Numbered from the stretch's first letter, positions 33,995 through 43,463 are shown. The stretch: 45,233 bases of DNA from Bacillota bacterium (GCA_023415335.1 JAEZLD010000205.1:1-45233), one strand, 5' to 3'. Notes: generated by a model not told the origin, from the letters alone. Made by a program: numbers and translations.

Positions 33995-34594
33995 CTAGTC
34001 AAAAAGAATGGCTGCAATTTCACCCTCAAGCTCTTCCCTTAGGGACTTTATCTGTGCATCTATGGAACAGTTTATCTCCAAATCCCCTCTTTTAAGGATG
34101 AAGCCGCTTTTAATGCTCCTTCTTTCACCGCTGAGCCTTACATCATCCCTTATTCCTTGCTCCTTAAGGTTTTTATTTACCCTTTTAACCAGAGATTTAT
34201 CTATTCTTGAAAGGTCTCTTTCATCGAATATAATCTCTTCGTCTCCTGTTTCTACGTTGGAGAGTAGCATTGCTTCAAGCAGCTGTGAATACTCATTTTC
34301 ATTCATTTTATTAATTTTTTCACAAGTGGAGGTTAAAATTTTTTCTATAGCCTCCTGCTTGGCTTCAAGAAGGTTGTTTCTGGCATTAAGTGCTGCCCTT
34401 GCAAGCAGCCTGTCCTTTTTATCCTGTCCATCCTTCTGGGCTTTTACACTCATGGATTCTGTTATCTCTTCTGCCTTTTTCAAAGCTGCTGCTATAAGCT
34501 CATCTGCCTTTTTCGCTGCGTCTGTCTCTATTGACTCGGCAGATAGCCTGTCCTCCTCAAGCAGCCTTGACTTAAGGTTATCTATTCCTGCCAT
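33995..34594 (-). CDS. ntpE: V-type ATPase subunit E (peripheral stalk)
   Basis: Forms the outer stalk with the G/H-type subunit. 199 residues. The first 110 form a long charged helix rich in Ala, Lys and Glu (AAKKADELIAAALKKAEEITES), and the C-terminal globular part includes ERRSIKSGFILKRGDLEINCSIDAQIKSLREELEGEIAAILF, typical of archaeal/V-type E. GGGG precedes its ATG; the gene follows subunit K by 15 bases in the operon. Confidence 0.92.
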   Translation of the reverse strand: MAGIDNLKSRLLEEDRLSAESIETDAAKKADELIAAALKKAEEITESMSVKAQKDGQDKKDRLLARAALNARNNLLEAKQEAIEKILTSTCEKINKMNENEYSQLLEAMLLSNVETGDEEIIFDERDLSRIDKSLVKRVNKNLKEQGIRDDVRLSGERRSIKSGFILKRGDLEINCSIDAQIKSLREELEGEIAAILFD

Positions 34595-34609
34595 AATATC
34601 AATCCCCTG

Positions 34610-35116
34610 CTACAGCTTTACATTTACTACCATAAGAATGGAGGTAATAAGTGCAACAACTGCATAGGTTTCAACCATTACAGCATATATAACTCCGTTA
34701 AAGAACTTTTCTGGACGCTTTGCAAGTATCTGTATTCCTGCTGCAGCCGTTTTTCCCTGAGCGATAGCAGAAAGGAAACCTACAAAGGCTATTGGAAGCG
34801 CTCCTGCAAACAGCTGTACTCCCTGGCTGAGAGATATATCCAGTAATCCACCGGAAAGAAGTCCAACTTTAGAGAGTATTATAAGCGCTGTAATGAATCC
34901 GTAGAAGCCCTGTGTTCCTGGAATAACCTGAAGTATGAGGGTCTTACCAAACTTCTCAGGTTCCTCTGTTATAAGCCCCGTTGCAGCCTCACCAACAATT
35001 CCAACTCCATAAGCAGAACCTATTCCTGCAAACAGAGCTGCAAAGGCAGCACCCAGCATTGCCATTATTGGTCCTCCATAGGTATTCATAAACTGCATAA
35101 AATTCATATCGTTCAT
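34610..35116 (-). CDS. ntpK: V-type ATPase subunit K (c-ring proteolipid, Na+ type ligands)
   Basis: A 168-residue four-helix c-subunit (two fused hairpins). The acidic ion-binding residue is E149 in VETYAVV of helix 4. The first hairpin has no equivalent carboxylate, so there is one site per four helices, as in Enterococcus NtpK. Further residues match the sodium site there: T68 and Q69 in PGTQGFYG, Q120 in IAQGKTAAAG. This points to Na+ rather than H+ transport, an inference from motif only. AAGGAGG precedes the ATG. Confidence 0.94.
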   Translation of the reverse strand: MNDMNFMQFMNTYGGPIMAMLGAAFAALFAGIGSAYGVGIVGEAATGLITEEPEKFGKTLILQVIPGTQGFYGFITALIILSKVGLLSGGLLDISLSQGVQLFAGALPIAFVGFLSAIAQGKTAAAGIQILAKRPEKFFNGVIYAVMVETYAVVALITSILMVVNVKL

Positions 35117-35131
35117 TTTTACTCCTCCTTA

Positions 35132-37087
35132 TTATTGAGAGATAAGCTTTATAAATTTGGTCTTTATTTTCAGTGGCTGGAAGGCAGTTCCTCCGCCCTC
35201 ATAGAATTTACCGAAGAACTCCAGATACTGGAGCCTGCTGGTATGCACATAAGCACCAAGAACTCCTATAAGGAAGTTAAAGGTGTGACCTCCCAAGAAT
35301 ATTATAGGCCCAAACAATATAGCAACTACTCCTCCTCCAAGAAGCCCTATGAGCAGGTTGAAGGACCATCCTATAAGTCCAGATGCAAGTCCTAATGCAA
35401 GCAGCCTTGAATAGGAAAGCACATCTCCAAGATATGAGGTTATTCCGTAAAGGGAATATACTCCCCCAAAGAACTTACCCACAATGGATTTGTTGTCCCT
35501 TCCAGCTGTAAGCAGTATTGTTACCGCTCCTATTATGGCAAGAGCTGTCCCAGCACCCTTGGCAAAGGGACCTATAAACATCCAGATAAGCCCAATAATG
35601 AGGGCATACCAGGAAAAAACATCCGTTACTGCATATATGAAGTGTCCATCCCTTATTAAGCAGTATGCTTTAACCCCTAGTCCAGTGAATATATGAATCA
35701 CCCCAAGAACCATACCCACTATGAGAACCGACATAGGGTTATCAACGGGATCAACCCACAGGGCCGGTAAACCCTCCCAGTTTTTGAATATAAGGTTTTC
35801 TGCTCCCCCAAAGAAGCTCCCATATAAAACTCCGAAAATTATTGTAGGGAAGCTGCATATAAATGCCAGCCTTGCCAGCTTTCCAAGCTCTCCCTCAGGC
35901 TCCTTAAGTTTAATGAATAAGAGCGATCCTACCAACATTATCAGGCCATAGCCTATGTCTGCCATCATCATGCCAAAGAAAAGCATAAAAAATGGGGCAA
36001 CAATAGGAGTAGGATCCACCTCGCTGTGGGTAGGCAGTGCATACATTGAGGTAACAGCCTCAAACGGCTCCACCACCTTATTGTTTTCAAGTAACATGGG
36101 CACCTGGTCATCTTCACCAGGCTCCTCGATTATTACGCAGGAGTCCTTAAACTCCTCTTGTGTTTTTCTTTGAATCTCCACAGCTGCTTCAGACGGAACC
36201 CATCCCATGGCAATAAATGTCTTACATGTACTTAAAAGCTTTACCATAGAGCTCTTCCTGTCCTTAACAGATGTAATATAATCGTACATTCTTTCTATGT
36301 ATGGCAGGCTTTCTGCCATTTTTTCCGCCTTTTTCAGCAGAATACCATGCTCCTCCTGAAGCCTGTCCATCTCATCCTGAAGAAGCTGTATACGCGTTGC
36401 AGGCTTCTCGGATAAATCAAGGTTAAGCTTAGAGAATCCATACTTTTTAAGCATTCCTAAAACTGAAGCCTCATCCTCTTTATGGAACAGCAGAAATAAA
36501 TTTGTTTCCTGTTGCTTTTGAGAAACCTGCACCGGGCAGTAATCCATGCCGCTTTCCTCCAGCTCCTTATAAAGCTGAGCTTCATATCGTTTTGACACAG
36601 TCCCTGCTGCATAGGATACCCTTTTAAGATGTGATAGCTCACTACTGTTAAAATCCAGATCTCTCCACAGCTCATACTGCTCCAGCTGAGAAGAAAGCTT
36701 TAGTATCCTATTCCTGTTTTCTCCAATGGAAGCATCAGTCTCCCTGCAGTCTGCACATAGCTTCCTCCAGTCAGATTCCTTCTTTAGGTTAATGAACTCC
36801 TCCTGTGACATATGCTGTTTTTCCCCTGAGGATTTTCCTTCATAATGGGCTTTAAGGAAGTCATAGGCTGACCTGATAAGGTTATAATCCTCATCAAGGC
36901 TTATCCCATCATCACCTTCCCTGATATCATTCTTTAAGGCAAGAAGCTCTTCATCCTCTTCTTCCTTAAGAGCTTTTTTAATGTCCATAAGCTCCACGCA
37001 CCCATTTTTCTGTAGGAATAAAAGCACCTCATCCTTTAGCTCCTGGGAGGCTGCAATGGTTATCTTCTTCATTTTAACTATTGCCAA
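35132..37087 (-). CDS. ntpI: V-type ATPase subunit I (a-type, membrane stator)
   Basis: The membrane stator next to the c-ring. 651 residues: a cytosolic helical N-half (about 1-330) and a C-half with seven to eight membrane helices. Landmarks include MGWVPSEAAVEI, PTPIVAPFFMLFFGMMMADIGYGLIML and SYLGDVLSYSRLLALGLASG (the Arg in YSRLLALG is the ion-channel arginine). The start is a TTG at 37087, giving MAIVKMKKIT, the usual I-subunit N-terminus. It overlaps the upstream gene by 14 bases. Confidence 0.94.
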   Translation of the reverse strand: MAIVKMKKITIAASQELKDEVLLFLQKNGCVELMDIKKALKEEEDEELLALKNDIREGDDGISLDEDYNLIRSAYDFLKAHYEGKSSGEKQHMSQEEFINLKKESDWRKLCADCRETDASIGENRNRILKLSSQLEQYELWRDLDFNSSELSHLKRVSYAAGTVSKRYEAQLYKELEESGMDYCPVQVSQKQQETNLFLLFHKEDEASVLGMLKKYGFSKLNLDLSEKPATRIQLLQDEMDRLQEEHGILLKKAEKMAESLPYIERMYDYITSVKDRKSSMVKLLSTCKTFIAMGWVPSEAAVEIQRKTQEEFKDSCVIIEEPGEDDQVPMLLENNKVVEPFEAVTSMYALPTHSEVDPTPIVAPFFMLFFGMMMADIGYGLIMLVGSLLFIKLKEPEGELGKLARLAFICSFPTIIFGVLYGSFFGGAENLIFKNWEGLPALWVDPVDNPMSVLIVGMVLGVIHIFTGLGVKAYCLIRDGHFIYAVTDVFSWYALIIGLIWMFIGPFAKGAGTALAIIGAVTILLTAGRDNKSIVGKFFGGVYSLYGITSYLGDVLSYSRLLALGLASGLIGWSFNLLIGLLGGGVVAILFGPIIFLGGHTFNFLIGVLGAYVHTSRLQYLEFFGKFYEGGGTAFQPLKIKTKFIKLISQ

Positions 37088-37400
37088 CGCCGCTCACTAT
37101 CCTCTCAATTACTAAATTAACCGCCTTATCCCATCTTTCAGAGGGAATGTCCAGAATCCGACTCTTTAGGAGTTGGTTCTCTTTTAGTATTTTTTCTTCT
37201 TCTTCTTTTGCCTTCTCTTCATAACCTGCAATGACTCTGTCATAAGCTTCCCGGGCCTTAGACTCAGCCTCGCAAATTATTCTCTCGGTTTCCTTGGTAG
37301 TTTTCATCTGAAGTACCAATGCTTCATTTCTTGCCTTTTCTACAAGGCATGCACCTTCCTTTTCCACATTGATAATCTCCTTAACAACATCAAACCCCAA
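37074..37400 (-). CDS. ntpF: V-type ATPase subunit G/H (AhaH-like peripheral stalk)
   Basis: About 108 residues, a single long charged helix (VVKEIINVEKEGACLVEKARNEALVLQMKTTK...YEEKAKEEEEKIL), the partner of subunit E in the outer stalk. The start is uncertain: an in-frame ATG at 37439 overlaps a TATAATG box and has no ribosome site, while a TTG at 37400 lies 12 bases after GGGAGG and gives the family-like opening FDVVKEI. I chose the TTG. It is the first gene of the operon and its 3' end overlaps subunit I. Confidence 0.82.
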   Translation of the reverse strand: MGFDVVKEIINVEKEGACLVEKARNEALVLQMKTTKETERIICEAESKAREAYDRVIAGYEEKAKEEEEKILKENQLLKSRILDIPSERWDKAVNLVIERIVSGVGNS

Positions 37401-37564
37401 TATACCACCATCCCTCCCAATTATATGCTTTTGGTGCATTATATCACGTTCATTATACTATATACATTTGTTTTTATAAATATGGCAAGCATGCATTTAT
37501 ACGGTTATTTTATAGTAACATTTTTTAAATTTTTTTTAACATAGTTAATGGTATGATGTCTCCT

Positions 37565-39241
37565 TTAACAGCACTTCATTTCATGAAATACTGTTATGCC
37601 GTTTTTCACATTCACCTGACATATTCCCTTCCAGCCCTGCAGATTATAGCCTCTCCCGGACTTTACAGGCCTTATGGTCATGGGAATGAATACTTCCAGC
37701 CTTTGGTTGTCCTTATGCAGCTTTTCTTTAAGCTTCATTATTTCAATCTTACACCCTTCATCCATTTCAAGCTTCAGGAATTCAGGTAGATAGGCCTTTT
37801 TTGTGCTGATAAGATAATCCAGTGCCATAAGCTGTTTTAGCTGCTCTTTTGGCAAAAGGCAGCAGGCAAAATCGTATAAAAGTCCAAACTTGTCTTTTAT
37901 GTCAAACCTTCTTGAAAAGTAACCCTTATGTTCTCCAAAAAAGCTAAAGGCCTTGAAGAAACCAAACTTTGATTTGCTTTTTTCCATCACTATATCCATT
38001 GTCATATGTAATATTCCACTGTTATAGAAATCCTCCACCATTGTATCAATCTTCATAAGCAGCCCCATATCCTCAAGGCCCATGTCCCTGGTGCTTAGAA
38101 TCTGATAGGGCGCACAAGGCATATACCTTAAGTCGTATCTTTCAACAAAGTCCATCATAGGTGATCCTTTAAGCACCTTAAGAAAGCCCAGCTGTAGCAT
38201 CTGTGGCCTGATTTCCATACAGTCATCAAAGGACATCCTGAAGGATTCCATGTTCTCCCCGGGAAGGCCTGCAATAAGATCCAGATGACACTGTATATTA
38301 TCCTGCTCAACTATTTTAATTATATTTGAAGAGAGCACAGAGAAATCCATTACACGGTTAATATTCTTCAGAACCTCATTGTTTGTGGTCTGAACACCTA
38401 TCTCAAACTGGAATAGGTTTTTTGGTGCCTGTGATAGCAGCTTTAGCATTTCCTCATCCAAAAGGTCTGCCTCTATCTCAAAGTGGAAGCGTGTGTTTCC
38501 TGCATGCTCCATAAGGAAGCTCCATATATCCATAGAGTACCTTTTATTGCTGTTGAAGGTTCTGTCTATGAACTTAACAAGAGGTACGTCCCTTTCTATG
38601 AACCACATTAGCTCACTTTTAACCCTGTCTATGCTTCTGTGCCTTACTCCCTTGATAGTAGAGGATAGGCAGTAGCTGCAGTTAAAGGGGCATCCACGGC
38701 TGGACTCATAGTAGTATATCCTGTTTTTATCTATCTGTTCATAGCCCTCATATGGAAAAGGTAGAATATCCAGGTCTATTAAGTCCTCCTTGGCATTGGT
38801 CTTAAGGCTACCACTTTTCCTGTAGCAAAGCCCTCCAATGTCTGAAAGCCCGTGTTTTTTAAAGGCAATATGCTCATAAAGCCTCCTGAAGGAAAGCTCA
38901 CCCTCTCCCCTTAATATATAGTCTATGCAATCATTCCTCTCCATAAGTCCCTTCCAATCAAAGTCTGCCTCAGGTCCACCCAGTACTATTATCATATCAG
39001 GCCTGGCAGCCTTAAGCACTCCACATACCTTAAGGGTAAAGTCTATGTTCCATATATAGCAGGAAAACCCCACCAGGTCAGGCTTTCTACTGAGAATAGC
39101 CCATGCTGCCTGTAAGGGGTTTTCATTTATTGTAGCTTCAAATAAATCAAATCCATAATCAGGGCTGCAGGCCCTTATATAGCGTATAGCCAGGTTGGTA
39201 TGTATATATTTGGCGTTTATAGCCGCAAGTATAGTTTTCAA
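37565..39241 (-). CDS. B12-binding-type radical SAM protein with DUF4080-like tail
   Basis: 558 residues. The N-terminal 130 form a Rossmann-like B12-binding-type domain (KPDLVGFSCYIWNIDF, MIIVLGGPEADFD), though the DxHxxG cobalamin-His motif is not seen. The radical SAM core has SRGCPFNCSYC, with C184, C188 and C191 holding the iron-sulfur cluster, and LIAGLPGENMESF. The last 150 residues match the DUF4080-type tail. The substrate is unknown. The start is a TTG after AAGGTGATATAA, five bases from the flavin reductase stop, so the two genes are co-transcribed. Confidence 0.88.
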   Translation of the reverse strand: MKTILAAINAKYIHTNLAIRYIRACSPDYGFDLFEATINENPLQAAWAILSRKPDLVGFSCYIWNIDFTLKVCGVLKAARPDMIIVLGGPEADFDWKGLMERNDCIDYILRGEGELSFRRLYEHIAFKKHGLSDIGGLCYRKSGSLKTNAKEDLIDLDILPFPYEGYEQIDKNRIYYYESSRGCPFNCSYCLSSTIKGVRHRSIDRVKSELMWFIERDVPLVKFIDRTFNSNKRYSMDIWSFLMEHAGNTRFHFEIEADLLDEEMLKLLSQAPKNLFQFEIGVQTTNNEVLKNINRVMDFSVLSSNIIKIVEQDNIQCHLDLIAGLPGENMESFRMSFDDCMEIRPQMLQLGFLKVLKGSPMMDFVERYDLRYMPCAPYQILSTRDMGLEDMGLLMKIDTMVEDFYNSGILHMTMDIVMEKSKSKFGFFKAFSFFGEHKGYFSRRFDIKDKFGLLYDFACCLLPKEQLKQLMALDYLISTKKAYLPEFLKLEMDEGCKIEIMKLKEKLHKDNQRLEVFIPMTIRPVKSGRGYNLQGWKGICQVNVKNGITVFHEMKCC

Positions 39242-39246
39242 TTATA

Positions 39247-39831
39247 TCACCTTTTCCTTTTATTACTTTTTTCTTTTTTTCGTACAGAATAGCCAAAGCT
39301 CCCAAGAGGCTTATCAGCTATGCAGTAGCTTCCATGGTTATAGCATATAAGCTCTGCCTTATCCAGATGGAGCTTTCCTTTCTTATCTATGTATTTTTCA
39401 TCCACGTCCACTCCCACCACATCTGCAATAAACATATGGTGGCTTCCAAGCTCCTTTATCTCACTTACCCTGCATTCGATGGAAAGGGGGGCACTTTTGA
39501 TTATGGGGGCATCCACTACTTTAGCCTGCTCCTTTTCTAGCTCTAGTCTTTCAAACTTATCCATATTCCTGCCAGAGTTTACCCCGCAGAAATCTGCAGC
39601 AAAGGCTAAATCCTTTCCAGGGAGGTTTATTACAAACTCCCCTGAATTTTTAATAAGCTGGTAGGAATACCTCTCAGGCCTTACAGATATTGAGGCCATT
39701 GGAGGATTGGTGCATACGGTCCCCGCCCAGGATATAGTAATTATATTGTCAACTCCCTGCCACCTGCAGGTAACCATTACAGCTGGTACCGGATAAAGCA
39801 TGGTACCAGGCTTCCATAATACTTTTCCCAT
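39247..39831 (-). CDS. Flavin reductase-like FMN-binding protein
   Basis: A 194-residue split-barrel flavoprotein of the flavoredoxin/flavin reductase family: PVPAVMVTCRWQGVDNIITISWAGTVCTNPPMASISVRPERYSYQLI, then GEFVINLPG and ADFCGVNSGRNMDKF. In the family these carry FMN and move electrons to partners. Its reaction here is not known; the neighbouring radical SAM gene needs electrons, which may be a link (inference). AAAGGAG precedes the ATG. The tail is Lys/Arg-rich. Confidence 0.9.
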   Translation of the reverse strand: MGKVLWKPGTMLYPVPAVMVTCRWQGVDNIITISWAGTVCTNPPMASISVRPERYSYQLIKNSGEFVINLPGKDLAFAADFCGVNSGRNMDKFERLELEKEQAKVVDAPIIKSAPLSIECRVSEIKELGSHHMFIADVVGVDVDEKYIDKKGKLHLDKAELICYNHGSYCIADKPLGSFGYSVRKKEKSNKRKR

Positions 39832-39955
39832 ATATATCTCCTTTTAAAATCATTATATTTCGCTTGTCTATTATGTGTTTATTATACCAATAATTAATGG
39901 AATAGTACCCGCCTTTTTCCCATAAATATAATGTAAGCAATATTAGGAAGATAAC

Positions 39956-41449
39956 ATGAAAAGGCAGTCTCCTTTTTTTAAAAAAACAATACTATTAACC
40001 GCATCAAATATACTGACAGGTGCGCTTAACTTCATATTCTCACTGCTGTTGTCAAGGGAAATAGGCTCCTCCGGAATGGGGCTCTATCAGCTTGTTATGC
40101 CTTTATATAACATGTTCTTGTTTATAACCGGAGGTGGAATCACAATAACACTATCTAAGGTGGCAGCAGAAAAGAAGGCCGTATCCAACCTTCAAGAGCT
40201 CTATAAAACCGTAAAATGTGTAATCGTGTTTGAGCTCATATGGTCCAGCATTATAACCAGCTTTGTACTGGTATCAGCAGGCTTTTTATCTACTGATATT
40301 TTGTCCGACAGAAGAACCATGTATTCCATATTCGCCTTCTGCCCTGCACTTATAATAATATCCGTATCATCAGTGTTTAAGGGCACATATTACGGACTCC
40401 AGAAGGTTGGGGTGCCGGCAGGAATAGATATTGTGGAAAAGCTGGTTAGGATATCTGTAATGTATCCCCTTATACTTATGACCAGAGGTGTAGGGATTGA
40501 GTTTTCCTCCGCTGCAGCAGTTTTCTCCCTAAGCTGCGGTGAGTTTGCAAGCTGCCTCCTGTTCTACATATGCTACAAACGCTACAAACGTAAAAACCCT
40601 GGCTATGGCAAAGCCGACAACTGCCCCCAGCTGGTGCTCAATGTACTTAAGCTTTCCATACCACTTGCCATGAATGGCATACTGAGCACCCTGTTCAGTA
40701 CACTAAACACCGTGCTTATACCTAAAAGGCTCAGTGCATCCGGCCTCTCCTATGAGCAGGGGCTGTCTCTTTTAGGAAAGCTTCAGGGTATGGCCTTAAA
40801 TATTGCCCTGTTTCCCACTGTAATTACAGGGGCAGTCAATACCCTTATAATACCTACAATATCAGAGGCTGTTACCTATAACAAGCCTGCTGTAATAAAC
40901 CACCGAATAAACACAGCCTTCAGGGTAGGTGCCGTAACGGGCTTCTCCACCTTTGCCATAGTGCTTGCCATGCCGGAGCTTTTGGGCAGTTTCTTTTTTA
41001 AGGACCCGGCAGTAGGGACTCTTTTAAGGCTCCTTGCTCCAGGCCTTCCACTATTATATCTGGAGATGACTACCTTTGCCATACTCAACGGGCTGGGAAA
41101 GCAGGGACTGCTGCTGATAAACTCCACTGCCCTGTCGTTATGGGATCTTACACTCATTTACATACTGCTTGCCATACCTTCCCTGGGTGTAAAGGGATAT
41201 GGACTCATATTCCTATCCTCAGCACTTGTGGGGATAATAATAAACTACATACCTATAAGGAAATCCATATGCTTCAAACCAGACATATTCGGATGCCTTA
41301 TAATCCCCATGCTGTCAGCAGCGCCTGTCTATATTCTGTGTAGGCAGCTTTCCACATTCATCGTGCAAGTGCCTCTTCTTATACTCCTGTGTTTCGGATT
41401 ATATCTTGGCATTTATGTTCCCCTATATACAATATGGAAGCGAAAATGA
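39956..41449 (+). CDS. spoVB: Stage V sporulation protein B-like flippase
   Basis: A 497-residue membrane protein with about 14 hydrophobic helices, of the MOP/MVF superfamily. It opens FFKKTILLTASNILTGALNFIFSLLLSREIGSSGMGLYQLVMPLYN, typical of SpoVB. Members flip lipid-linked precursors; SpoVB is needed for spore cortex peptidoglycan in Bacillus. The spore genes in the window support that role. AGGAAG precedes the ATG. Its stop codon lies inside a 13-bp palindrome shared with the opposing gene. Confidence 0.92.
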   Translation: MKRQSPFFKKTILLTASNILTGALNFIFSLLLSREIGSSGMGLYQLVMPLYNMFLFITGGGITITLSKVAAEKKAVSNLQELYKTVKCVIVFELIWSSIITSFVLVSAGFLSTDILSDRRTMYSIFAFCPALIIISVSSVFKGTYYGLQKVGVPAGIDIVEKLVRISVMYPLILMTRGVGIEFSSAAAVFSLSCGEFASCLLFYICYKRYKRKNPGYGKADNCPQLVLNVLKLSIPLAMNGILSTLFSTLNTVLIPKRLSASGLSYEQGLSLLGKLQGMALNIALFPTVITGAVNTLIIPTISEAVTYNKPAVINHRINTAFRVGAVTGFSTFAIVLAMPELLGSFFFKDPAVGTLLRLLAPGLPLLYLEMTTFAILNGLGKQGLLLINSTALSLWDLTLIYILLAIPSLGVKGYGLIFLSSALVGIIINYIPIRKSICFKPDIFGCLIIPMLSAAPVYILCRQLSTFIVQVPLLILLCFGLYLGIYVPLYTIWKRK

Positions 41450-41466
41450 TTCCTCATTTTCGCTTC
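41437..41466. terminator. Palindrome spanning both convergent stop codons
   Basis: A perfect 13-bp inverted repeat (GAAGCGAAAATGA and its complement) with a 4-base loop. The spoVB stop TGA is in the left arm and the stop of the opposite RluA gene overlaps the right end. There is no clear T-run, so it may act as a two-way transcript end or RNA stabiliser. Confidence 0.6.
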
Positions 41467-42352
41467 ACTCTATCTTATCTATTAAGCTTTCCATATCCAC
41501 AGGTACAGGAGCCTCAACCTGCACATATTCGCCTGTCCGCAGGTTCTTAAACCTAAGTCTGTATGCATGTAGCGCCTGCCTGTTTATATCACGGCTTTCC
41601 TCCCCGTACAGATGATCCCCTACTATTGGGTGCCCAATGTAACTCATGTGCACCCTTATCTGGTGGGTCTTCCCGGTATCCAGCTTTATGAGCAGGCTGG
41701 ACATGTTGTTTCCTGATTTTAAGGCTTCGTAATGGGTTATCGCAGGATACCCTTCCTGAAGTACCTCCCTTTTGAGTGCCGTTTCATCAGGCCTGTCAAT
41801 GGGAGCATCTATGGTACTCTTTCCCTCAATGGTACCCTCAACAACTGCTATATAATACTTTTCCACCACATTGTCATCCATCTGCTTTGCCATAGCCTGG
41901 TGGGCAAACTGGCTTTTAGCTATCATAACCAGCCCGGAGGTATCCCTGTCAATCCTGTTTACCAGGCGCACTATGTAGTTTTCCCCTCTTTCCCTGAAGT
42001 AATAGGTAACTGCATTTGCAAGGGTACCCTCCTGATGGCTTCTTGTAGGATGCACCACCATGAAGGGGGGCTTATTCACGATAAGCAGGTCCTCATCCTC
42101 ATAAACTACCTCTATGGGTATGTTTTCAGGGACTATATCCTGTGTGTCTCCTGTATTTACAATTACCTCTATCCTGTCCCCTGCTTTTATCAGGTCATGG
42201 GCATATGCAGTCTCCCCGTTAAGTGTTATGTATCCATTTCTCATAAGCTTTCTTGTAAGCCTTGTGGAAAAGCTCTTTTCAAATCTCAAATAATTGACCA
42301 GCTTCCTTCCCTGATGTTCAGGAGCTATGTCAAAGGTCAGCTTATCATTCAT
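41465..42352 (-). CDS. RluA family pseudouridine synthase, copy 1
   Basis: 295 residues. An S4-like RNA-binding start (LVNYLRFEKSFSTRLTRKLMRNGYITLNGETA) is followed by the catalytic domain with the active-site Asp in VNRIDRDTSGL (canonical HRLDRxTSG) and HQIRVHMSYIGHPIVGDHLYG. It converts specific uridines in rRNA or tRNA to pseudouridine; which sites cannot be told. GGGTGG precedes the ATG. Directly downstream of a paralogue, 52 bases apart, so probably co-transcribed. Confidence 0.94.
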   Translation of the reverse strand: MNDKLTFDIAPEHQGRKLVNYLRFEKSFSTRLTRKLMRNGYITLNGETAYAHDLIKAGDRIEVIVNTGDTQDIVPENIPIEVVYEDEDLLIVNKPPFMVVHPTRSHQEGTLANAVTYYFRERGENYIVRLVNRIDRDTSGLVMIAKSQFAHQAMAKQMDDNVVEKYYIAVVEGTIEGKSTIDAPIDRPDETALKREVLQEGYPAITHYEALKSGNNMSSLLIKLDTGKTHQIRVHMSYIGHPIVGDHLYGEESRDINRQALHAYRLRFKNLRTGEYVQVEAPVPVDMESLIDKIE

Positions 42353-42404
42353 ATGGAATCCACCCGTTTCATTGGTTTAATCAGTTGGCCTAATATCAGC
42401 CACT

Positions 42405-43367
42405 CTAGAACTTGAATACATCATTTTTTATCTTCTTAAATAAGTTCGGAAGAGGCATGGTTATGGTCTTCCCGTTCAGATAGGAAAGCTTTCCAAAAAA
42501 GCCCCCCAGCTGTAGCTTGTTTGCAACCAGCAGCTGTCCCTCAAGGCCGAACCTATCCTTAAATATGCTGTTCATCTTCTTATCCCCATATTTAGGGTCC
42601 CCTACTATAGGGTTTCCCATGTAGGACAGATGAGCCCTTATCTGATGGCTTCTGCCTGTGATAAGCTCTATCTTAAGCAGTGAGAACTGCCCTGTGCTGT
42701 CCTCGGTGGTTATTCCTGTTATTATCTCCTTGCTTCCAGCCTTCCTGTTTTCACTGACACTTACACGGTTGGAGGACTGGTTTTTGACCACGTATGCAGT
42801 ATATACACCGTCTTTAAGCTTTCCATTTACTATTGTTGAATAGAACTTCTTTACCATTCCGTTCTTTATTCCCTCGTTCATTTCCTTAAGGGCATCGTAG
42901 GTTTTAGCAAACACTACCAAGCCTTCTGTGTTTCTGTCCAATCTGTTACAGGGTGATGGGGAGAATGTCTTCTCCTCATTAGGGTTGTATTCTCCCTTGT
43001 CATACAGATATGCCATTACCTGCTCTGTCAGGGTAAGCTGGTTTCCTTCATCAGGATGCACCAGCTGGCCTGGAAGCTTATGTACTACCACTATGTTTTC
43101 ATCCTCATAGGCCGTTTTAAAATCATACTCCACATTAAGGAAATCCATGCTCTTTTCCTTCTTTATGGAGTCCACCTCCATTTTGAAGGCTACTACGTCT
43201 CCTGACTGGAGCATATACTTTTCACTTGCCTTTGTTCCGTTTACGGTAATATCCTTTTTCCTTATGCTCTTGTATATGGCACTTAGAGGCATCTGGGGCA
43301 GATATTTTCTTAAAAATTTATCAAACCTCTGCCCAGCCTCGTTATCCCTTATTACTATTTCCTTCAT
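42405..43367 (-). CDS. RluA family pseudouridine synthase, copy 2
   Basis: 320 residues. The S4 domain begins EIVIRDNEAGQRFDKFLRKYL. The catalytic Asp lies in CNRLDRNTEGLVVFAK, and HQIRAHLSYMGNPIVGDPKYG is conserved. It resembles RluC/RluD more than copy 1 does. The start is the ATG at 43367, eight bases after AAGGAGG; an in-frame ATG 27 bases upstream would include it. It has its own promoter upstream. Confidence 0.94.
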   Translation of the reverse strand: MKEIVIRDNEAGQRFDKFLRKYLPQMPLSAIYKSIRKKDITVNGTKASEKYMLQSGDVVAFKMEVDSIKKEKSMDFLNVEYDFKTAYEDENIVVVHKLPGQLVHPDEGNQLTLTEQVMAYLYDKGEYNPNEEKTFSPSPCNRLDRNTEGLVVFAKTYDALKEMNEGIKNGMVKKFYSTIVNGKLKDGVYTAYVVKNQSSNRVSVSENRKAGSKEIITGITTEDSTGQFSLLKIELITGRSHQIRAHLSYMGNPIVGDPKYGDKKMNSIFKDRFGLEGQLLVANKLQLGGFFGKLSYLNGKTITMPLPNLFKKIKNDVFKF

Positions 43368-43399
43368 TAAATACCCTCCTTTTGGTAAGGTCACATTTA

Positions 43400-43428
43400 A
43401 TATTATATGTAAAGATGCCCCTAGTCAA
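43400..43428 (-). promoter_or_regulatory. Promoter of the RluA pair
   Basis: TTGACT (43428-43423), 17 bases, TAATAT (43405-43400) on the minus strand, 33 bases before the ATG at 43367. Confidence 0.6.
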
Positions 43429-43463
43429 TGTCAATATGGACAGCAGCTATTAAAAAATTGTCA

